Below are positions 57,328-64,000 of a stretch of DNA of 64,000 nt, piece after piece; the stretch's first letter is position 1; every line of letters starts with the position of its first letter. The stretch covers positions 62,001-126,000 of the forward strand of contig NW_025851322.1 of NCBI RefSeq assembly GCF_002878395.1, in the 5' to 3' direction. Both the position numbers and the translations under genes were made by a program. The notes under the pieces are model-generated. The model searched no databases. It was not told where the DNA came from and saw only the letters and a program-made list of their open reading frames with translations. Origin of the DNA: Capsicum annuum. Taxonomy: Eukaryota; Streptophyta; Magnoliopsida; Solanales; Solanaceae.

Positions 57328-57393
57328 GATCTATTCCCAGTTTTCACTTTTAAAATGGATGATCTATTCCCAATTTTCACTTTTAAAATGGAT
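57328..57393. repeat. 33-bp tandem duplication in F LTR
   Basis: gatctattcccagttttcac plus the next 13 bases is repeated at 57361-57393 with one difference. Confidence 0.9.
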
Positions 57394-57479
57394 TTTTTTA
57401 TAATGGGAATCTTACCATCTTAATGAATAAGTTATGAGCCTTTGAGATTAAAAATAATGATTTAGAGATTTGAGCAAGA

Positions 57480-57787
57480 TAGATTTTGTTACTACTATTT
57501 GCCCTGGTCATGACAGATTTCATTCCTTTCTACACTTTGATGATCACTTAGTCCCAAAATTTAACCTCGGGAATGGATTTATGGACTTATACTATTTTAG
57601 CCACAGTCCTCTCCGTGCATTTAATATATATATATATATATGATAGATTTTGTTACTACTATTTTTCCTGGTCGTGAGAGATTTGATGCCTTTTTACACT
57701 TTGATTATGACTTAGTTCCAAAAGTTTACCTCATGAATAGATTTATGAACTTATACTCTTTTAGCCACGGTCCTCTCCGTGCACTTG

Positions 57788-57803
<16 letters not shown>
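57480..57803. repeat. ~160-bp tandem duplication in F LTR
   Basis: Two copies of the unit gatagattttgttactact ... cctctccgtgca plus a (TA)n tract: about 57480-57641 and 57642-57803. They are diverged by about one base in ten. Confidence 0.8.
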
Positions 57804-57827
<24 letters not shown>

Positions 57828-57840
57828 AGAGAGAGAGAGA
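57789..57840. repeat. Compound microsatellite (TA)n(TG)n(GA)n
   Basis: Three dinucleotide runs in series lie directly at the left end of the TIR element, which probably inserted into the TA tract. Confidence 0.9.
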
Positions 57841-59041
57841 AAATCGTTTACACCCCCCAACTTTACTTTTAAAATCAAATTCCCCGCTCACTCTAAACAA
57901 TAGACATTCTCCCCCCCTTATCCTATACATTGTCTATATTACCCTTTAAATTTGTAATCCCTATTTATATAACTTATTTTATAATAATATTTTATATTTA
58001 TTTATTTTACCTATTTAATTATTTTACTTAAATTCGTTAATTTTATCAGTAGAAAATTATTTTATAAATTTGTCAAAAAATATAAGGTATTTTTTATGAA
58101 TGTTATTTTTTTACATGCATTAAGTACTTATATATGTATGTATGTGTATATTTAAGTTTCATTTGTTTACTTATTTACTATTGTTTATATAGATAAATGA
58201 TTTTTGATTGTCATTAATGATACATTCTAAATTATAATTAAAAGTTATTAACAATGTAAGTAAATTTTATAAATTAATATGTTTTAAACTATATCTCCAT
58301 TTTTATTAGTTATTTTACAGTCCATGCATTAGAATATATTTATTAAGTTATTATAATCAACAATTTGATTATTAGGAAGGTGTGGCGAATGCAAATTAAT
58401 GTAGAAGATTAGGAAGTTGGTGTAAGTTCATTCTTGTAGGTAGGAATTTTGTCCTTTAAATTAGTTGTAGTGCCATACTTTTTTTTAATCTTTGATTCTT
58501 ATTGATATATGTTGTTGTAGGTAGATCGTTGATAGTATTATGATTGTGTGGTAGTATTGACCCGTTACTATATGTTATTGTGTTAATCCTTATTATCTTT
58601 TGTCCACTTTGTCTTGAGCTGAGGGTCTATCAGAAATAATCTTTCTATCTCACCTCGGAGGTAGTGGTATAGATTTCGTTCACTCTATCCGCACTGAACT
58701 CCACTATGTAGGAATACATTGCATATATTGTTGTTTTTTGTAACTATGCTCATTTATTTTATTTAGAACATCATTAACTTATATGCTAAATTAAGGCTTT
58801 TCACTTTTATTTTTTGTATAAAAAATAATATTTATTTATTTCTAAATAAAATTTACTAGATGGATTACAAAATAAAAGTACTCATTATTATGAATAAGTA
58901 AAGAAAAATAAATATTAATAGAGTAAGGTTAAAGTAGACATTTAAAAAGATAAATAGGATAAAGGGGGGGATGATTATTGTTCAAAATTGAGTGGGGGAG
59001 TTTGATTTTTATACCAAAGCTGAAGAGGGTAAATGATTTTC
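57840..59041. mobile_element. Terminal-inverted-repeat element (MITE/MULE-like)
   Basis: The left end (gaaaatcgtttacacccccc, followed by aactttacttttaaaatcaa) is mirrored at the right end on the opposite strand (gaaaatcatttaccctcttc, then agctttggtataaaaatcaa). The similarity continues for about 100 bp, through a run of C and ttatcctat. The body of about 1 kb has no transposase and is very AT-rich. Long inverted repeats suggest a non-autonomous Mutator-like element. The flanks are simple repeats, so the TSD length could not be read and the superfamily is uncertain. Confidence 0.65.
58378..58740 (+). mobile_element. 5'-truncated LINE 3' end / TS SINE-type tail
   Basis: aaggtgtggcgaatgcaaat opens a stretch ending in the conserved block cttgagctgagggtctatca (58612-58631), then ctcacctcggaggtagtggt, then the attgttgtttttt tail at about 58726-58740. 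This tail is shared by Solanaceae RTE LINEs and TS SINEs (family knowledge). No LINE coding sequence remains, so it is a dead-on-arrival copy, inserted inside the TIR element. Confidence 0.7.
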
Positions 59042-59887
59042 ATTATATACATATACATATAAATATATATGACACTATGTAGAGTATATTGATGGTGATA
59101 TTGATGATATGAGTTCCGATTTAAGTCCAACAATTGATGATATTGATGACATGGTGAGTGATGATATTGATGGTATGAGTTCTAGTTCAATTCCTATGAT
59201 TGGTAATACTTATATGACTTACCGTTAAAGTTTATTCAAATTATAATGATTTACTGGTCAAGGTACTGTGGATTCTCGTCATATTCATTCATGAATGTGC
59301 ATTCTCTATCACTAGTATGAACCTATATCTATCAACCTTATTGGGGTTGCATATGTACAAGTGATGTGTATTGCTTGTTATGTATTGCATGTTGATTCGA
59401 CCTTCCAAGCCTATGGTGATTGGGATTTATGAAAGGCCCAATTAAGTATTGTCTGTTTTGGAAATCCAGTTATTTTATGTTGTTATTATTATTATGGTTA
59501 GTTCATGATAGGTTGTTTATTCTACTGGTATTGAGATTTGAGGTATGATTTTGGTTTTTTTATCTTACAGTTATGTTATTATGAATAATTATCCAATTGT
59601 TAGGCATTATTGATTTAGACCCTGATATTATGATTGTTCTCTTCACGGTTTCTTTATTATGGTAATTGACTCATGTTTAGACGAATGGATTAGAGACCAT
59701 ATTTATACTAGCACTATTTCCTACTATGATCGAAAGGTCTTGGGATGCTAGTGTAATTACTTAAGTGGTACCTTGTGTTGGCCATGCTTATATATATGTA
59801 CTAATCTATAGTAGTTATGGTATTGTCATACATCCCACTTTACTTTCATTTATTCATGTTGTATATCCATTTCCTGGCATTGTATAC

Positions 59888-59942
59888 ATATATATACATA
59901 TATACATATATATACACACACACATATATGTATATATATACA
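59888..59942. repeat. AT/AC microsatellite
   Basis: Alternating tatacatatata and cacacaca runs. Confidence 0.85.
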
Positions 59943-60584
59943 CTTCTTCTATTCTTTATTTTTATATTGGCTAATGATATACGGTATAGTGCTTAGATTC
60001 TTGAGTACGGCTAGAATAGGGATAGTTCATCCTAATAGTCTTCTTAGCATTAAAATATGGTATCCTAGATTTTTAGTTGTAGTTTATATTCCTGTAGCAT
60101 GTTATTTATATTTGCATTATCTTTGGAGCTCAATAAGTAGGTGCCTAAAGAGTACCACATGTTTAGTACTCATCCTACACTTCTGCAGCATAAAGATCAT
60201 AGTACAAGTTATCACTGTTTTTATGTTCATCATGTAGAACAGCTATGGTTCAAAGACATTGGGTGAGCTCCTGGCATTTAGAGCATTTTTATTCACTTTT
60301 CTATGTATTAGACTAATCTCTATGTTGTATTTAGAGAGGTGTTGTATCAATATATTCATTTGGCACTTCATTTTGTAGTCTTATTATGTTAGAAGCTCGT
60401 GTACTGATTCCATAAAGTTTTAATACTAGATTTTAGATTTTTTGCCTTTTTACTTTATTTATTGCATATTCTTTCTCCTTTCTTCTTAGTAGTCTGTTAC
60501 TTGTAGTTTTGGACAATGGGTTGTCTTACTTTCTAGGGGATTATCGTAGGTGCCATCATAAACTGAGAAATTGGGTCATTACAA

Positions 60585-60605
60585 ATTTATATTAGATCCT
60601 AGGTT
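60585..60605 (+). promoter_or_regulatory. F primer-binding site remnant
   Basis: tttatattagatcctagg lies immediately after the LTR end at 60583. It is a decayed form of the initiator-Met primer site, parallel to A at 41888-41907. Confidence 0.6.
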
Positions 60606-60829
60606 TATGGGTGTGTTGGTACTAGAGCTAAATGTCTGGAAGAGTCTTATAAATTGATGGGGAGACATTCGTAACCTATATTTTGTAGGCTACAAGTCAT
60701 TTTAGAAAATTTTTCTATGATTCCTTGTAGCGTGTCCATATTTCTATGAGCTTCAAGTATGTTCTTTGACTCAATTTTGTCCTATATATATGATTTAGGG
60801 TTACAATATATGTGGACGGGACTTTAGCA

Positions 60830-61900
60830 TGCATTTCCATAGTTTTATCATAGCATTGGACCAAGGAGTTAGGAATAGTTATCGAAGATCTTCAGCATCA
60901 ACCATAGTATTCGGGGCTAGCTCAAGCTCTGATGTAGATTACGATTGCTTCAGCTATCTGAGGTTTGATATTTGGGATCCTAAGTCCTTTTGTTGATACA
61001 TCAAAGTAGTGATAACATCTATTTCATCGATTAGTTCTCGGTCCAATGTTATGTTTTAATGTTCATCAGAGTTCCTTGTTGGTTTCAAAATACAAGATTG
61101 GGTTTCTTGAGTGGGCCAGGCATAGTCCTATATAATACCCTTTAGAGCATGACATAGTTTGTAGATTTATTAGAGGATTAGCATTTTCACTCAATTTTAC
61201 ATAAGAGAATTTGATAGATTCTAGGTGTTCCTTGTCTTGGTTGTTAATAATGCAAGAGCATATATGGGTACTTATGGAGGTGGCTATAAGAGGCCATGTC
61301 ATCAGTACAGTGCTATTGGTATTCCATTTAGGAGTGAGGCTCCTCCCCGTTGAGGTTAACTTTACTTAAAGCCTATTTATTTTGTGTAAGTGAAATATCA
61401 AACTATGGGTTACTTTTAGGTTAATTGTGGAGTTTATAGAAGATAAATTCTCTTCAGACCTTGCAGAGTATTTAATATAGGACTTTAGGACATAGATTGC
61501 ATTTAAGATTAGAAGATACATTATCTCAAAGTATTCTAGGGGCTTATTTTAGAGCAAGACTTGACATTGTTCTAGCGAGTTCCCCAAACATAATTTATAT
61601 TCCTCACCATCATAGAGTTCCTGAGGTGTATTATGATTGTAGGAAGGATGGTCATTTTAGTAGGGAGTGCCCTCGATAATAGTTATCAACCAGTTGGGAT
61701 CAGCTGGTATTTCTTGCCATATTAGAGATTTATGGGTTTTCAATGATTGTAGAATGATTGATCACTAGTCAGAGAGTATCTTTGATATGGGATCCCTAAT
61801 CATTTTGCTCATTTGGACCAGTCTCATAGTATTATGGCCCCATCAATTGGAGATGGTGTGCTTCACACCTTAGTTGATAATTCAGCCAGTTAGTACGAGA
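60830..61900 (+). pseudogene. F gag and protease remnants
   Basis: Gag is poorly readable. A segment near 61158-61195 gives FIRGLAFSLNFT, as expected just after the capsid core. The knuckle EVYYDCRKDGHFSRECPR (61623-61676) is a CCHC motif whose first Cys is Tyr; the other Cys-His-Cys ligands are intact. SIFDMGSLIILLI (about 61770-61808) marks the retropepsin active site (D-M-G), like A's DMGS. Stops and frameshifts occur throughout. Confidence 0.65.
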
Positions 61901-64000
61901 TTAGACCCACTAAGATTAGTTCTCTCCCAAACCTATCAGGCATATGACTTTGGATTTCACCGTGATTTGTGCACCTTTATTTCCTAGTTTTGCCTTTTAT
62001 TTATGGCTATTAGGTTCTCGTACCCATTGATGATTGTATGCCTCTGTAGATTTATATCAACTGTTATATGCCATAAATTATTCAGCAATCGATCTAGTAT
62101 TCCCAAAAGAATACAACAATAATAATTGAATAGGTTGGTATGTGTGTATATATATATATATTTCTATTTAGATTTATATCGATTATTCCATGTCTTGATA
62201 TCGAGTTGGGAAACAATTATTTTTCTAGAGTTTAAAATTTGGTTATATTGCCCATTCTTTAGTTTAATATTCTTCGAGTTTCCTCCTGGGTTGCAAAAGT
62301 TTTTGCAATGTCTATCCCTCTCATGTTGCCCATTTTTTAGGCTAACTAGTTTAGGGTCCGTTCTTTTGATTTGGTTAGTTCATCTTTCAATAGTGATTTT
62401 GATGTTGATGTTAAGATGTCTTGGATTTAGTTTTTTGGTTTGTTGGGTTCATCTCCTGGTAGTGATTTGCTCTTGGTGTTGGTGTGGAGTTGGATACTCT
62501 ATTCTTACCATGATGTGGTTCTTGTCTAAGTGGAGTTAGAAGGTAGAAAAAAGTAATCTTTTTGGTAGTTTCTTGACCATAGCATTAGTGACGAGATTGG
62601 TAATTTCTTCCTCAGAAGGGTAACTCATGGGTTGATTGAGTTATAATTTTCCTACTTGGGTAAATTTAGCCAATCGTCATTTCAAAATTTGTTTGGCATA
62701 ATAAGACTTGATGGAGTGGTTCTCCTTGGTGATATGTGCATGTGGATATTCTATGCCGAGATAGGGTATTGGATTGATTAGTTCTCGACTAAAGTTGCAT
62801 TTTTAGAGTTTCTAGAGATTTGGCTATTATTACTGCGGTTCGTAACCTTAGGGAGTTGTTGAGTATGTTTTGGTGGTTCATGCCCTCAATCAGATATGGA
62901 GTTGATTCATTGTGTTATCAGTTGGTGATTTATCCTCTGTGGTGATTTTGTTCTTTATCTATGTTTTGCTTTTGGTTCTTGCATGATTCAGTAAGGATAA
63001 ATCTAATTTGAATACTAAGGTAGATTTGAGTATTTGGCCTTAGTTTAGGCTTGTTTGCTTAATTTTGTTTAGACTCCTTAGTATGGCAATTTAAAGCTAT
63101 GATAGATTTGCGGTATAATTTCTTACCCATATTTTGTTTTGGTTTTATTAGTTGAGATCGAGCAGTTCAACCTTGATGTTCAAATTTCAACATGAAGTTA
63201 AAGAACTTGGGTGCAACCTTCATTTTTAGAATTTTTTGTATTGGGGCTTTATTTATAGGCTGATTGCGCATAATCAGTAGTTACCTATGAAGTCTTTTTT
63301 TAGTTTAGATAGATTATGATTGATCTGTGTTCAGATGATAGTTCATGGATACAGTATTGGTTCTTTTATCTTTGATCTAGGGTCTTTAGTTTTCATTGAG
63401 ATTTTTTATAATATACTCAGCGAGAAGAATATGCTTGAATTTGATTTAGCTTGGTTTTATTCTCAATTGGTAGGACATCCTAGAAAGAATTATTCAGTGG
63501 TGAATGGTTGTTCTTCTGACACCTAGTAGCCAATTTTATAGATTATTCAGACTAGTTGTATCATCGACTTTGATTGATGACCTTGGTTATCTACATTTAT
63601 GTGCCCATTTATCTCTTTAAAGTCTTATTCTCATGGTTACCACTATAGATTTCTTATAGATCAGCTTTAGTTCTTCAAGGTTAGCATGATGGGATTGTGC
63701 AGACAAAACTCTGGTGAGTTTCTTCTCGGTTTGTAGTGGATAGTAGCTTTGGAAAAATAAAAAAAGGATATATTTTGATTTGGAGTTGGTTGCATAACCC
63801 ATGCCTTGGTTTTCCTTTGGTTTGGAGGAATTTTTATTAGATTGTGTTGATACTAGTTTTGTATTACTGTGTCGTTGTCTGGATTTGCAAGCATCAGCCT
63901 TCTTCAATTTAGTAAGAGGCTAGTTGGTGGTTGGGGTTTAGTTTTGAGTGTTTGATAGTAAAGTGTGGAAGTTCGTTCTAAAAGGGATATCTATAGATAA
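61901..64000 (+). other. F internal region, unreadable
   Basis: By position this should hold the end of protease and the RT, but I could not recognise any block. Open frames at 62126-62539 (starting in a TA repeat, rich in W, C and L) and 63320-63526 do not look like RT. Confidence 0.45.

Larger units (their letters stand above)
54541..60583 (+). repeat. F 5' LTR, expanded to ~6 kb
   Basis: Family LTRs in A and G are about 2.8 kb. F contains the same start and end but has gained internal duplications (blocks at 56240-57240, 57290-57640, 57642-57800 and 59090-59860) and the 1.2-kb TIR element at about 57840-59041. The A-type gatattgatgatatgag repeats are at 56615-56720 and 59090-59200. No genes are visible inside; open frames such as 57640-57903 and 59765-59974 run through simple repeats. 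Confidence 0.75.
54541..64000 (+). mobile_element. Element F: A-family Ty3/gypsy element, running off the window
   Basis: It starts TGTAATGACCC at 54541 next to E sequence (preceding bases ggtac may be the TSD). The LTR ends GGGTCATTACA at 60583, a perfect 11-bp inverted terminal match. A primer-site remnant, gag with zinc knuckle and a protease trace follow. Coding sequence beyond about 61.9 kb is too decayed to read. It is the same family and orientation as A and the same family as G. Confidence 0.8.

Noticed and set aside
62126..62539. 137-codon open frame on the plus strand
   Set aside because: It begins in a TA microsatellite, is dominated by Leu, Phe, Trp and Cys, and shows no domain or relation to the surrounding gypsy frames. 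It is probably chance in T-rich DNA.

Overview
The window is intergenic repeat DNA from a plant nuclear genome. I found no host protein gene, no rRNA and no convincing tRNA gene. Almost every recognisable coding stretch is a decayed piece of a Ty3/gypsy LTR retrotransposon. A Solanaceae source is likely: a non-LTR tail near 58.6-58.74 kb matches the 3' end shared by Solanaceae RTE LINEs and the TS SINE family. A large, gypsy-rich genome such as Capsicum would fit, but the species is inference.

The layout is a nest of insertions, read from gag/pol order, LTR pairs and target-site duplications (TSDs). Element G (minus strand) occupies 1-2530, about 11304-13826 and about 20120-21485. It is split by H and X. 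H (plus, 2531-11303) is a chromovirus-like element with a chromodomain-like tail. X (13827-20114, TSD ccatc) is a non-coding LTR element that contains a 100-N assembly gap. Next comes K, an LTR fragment (about 21486-22281 and 34288-34733), split by the 12-kb Athila-like element D (22282-34287, minus strand). D has gag, protease, a broken RT, RNase H, integrase and an extra 3' ORF.

Element A (plus, 34738 to about 44360) is the same family as G. Its LTR is split by B (36123-40468, minus, TSD cctta). After a short inverted LTR fragment (about 44404-44745) comes E, the 3' half of a second Athila-like element (minus). E is split by C (49667-54082, plus, TSD ggtaa). B and C belong to one non-autonomous family with gag but no pol. 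F (54541 to beyond 64000, plus) is a third member of the G/A family. Its LTR has grown to about 6 kb through internal duplications and a 1.2-kb terminal-inverted-repeat element that carries the LINE tail.

None of these elements looks able to move by itself. H and D once encoded full gag-pol sets. B, C and X lack pol and would have depended on proteins supplied in trans. The points most worth following are: the 255-residue open frame in B, which lies downstream of gag where pol would be; the complementary deletions between B and C; the 3' ORF carried by both Athila-like elements with a conserved stem-loop beyond it; and the duplicated contig ends at the assembly gap.
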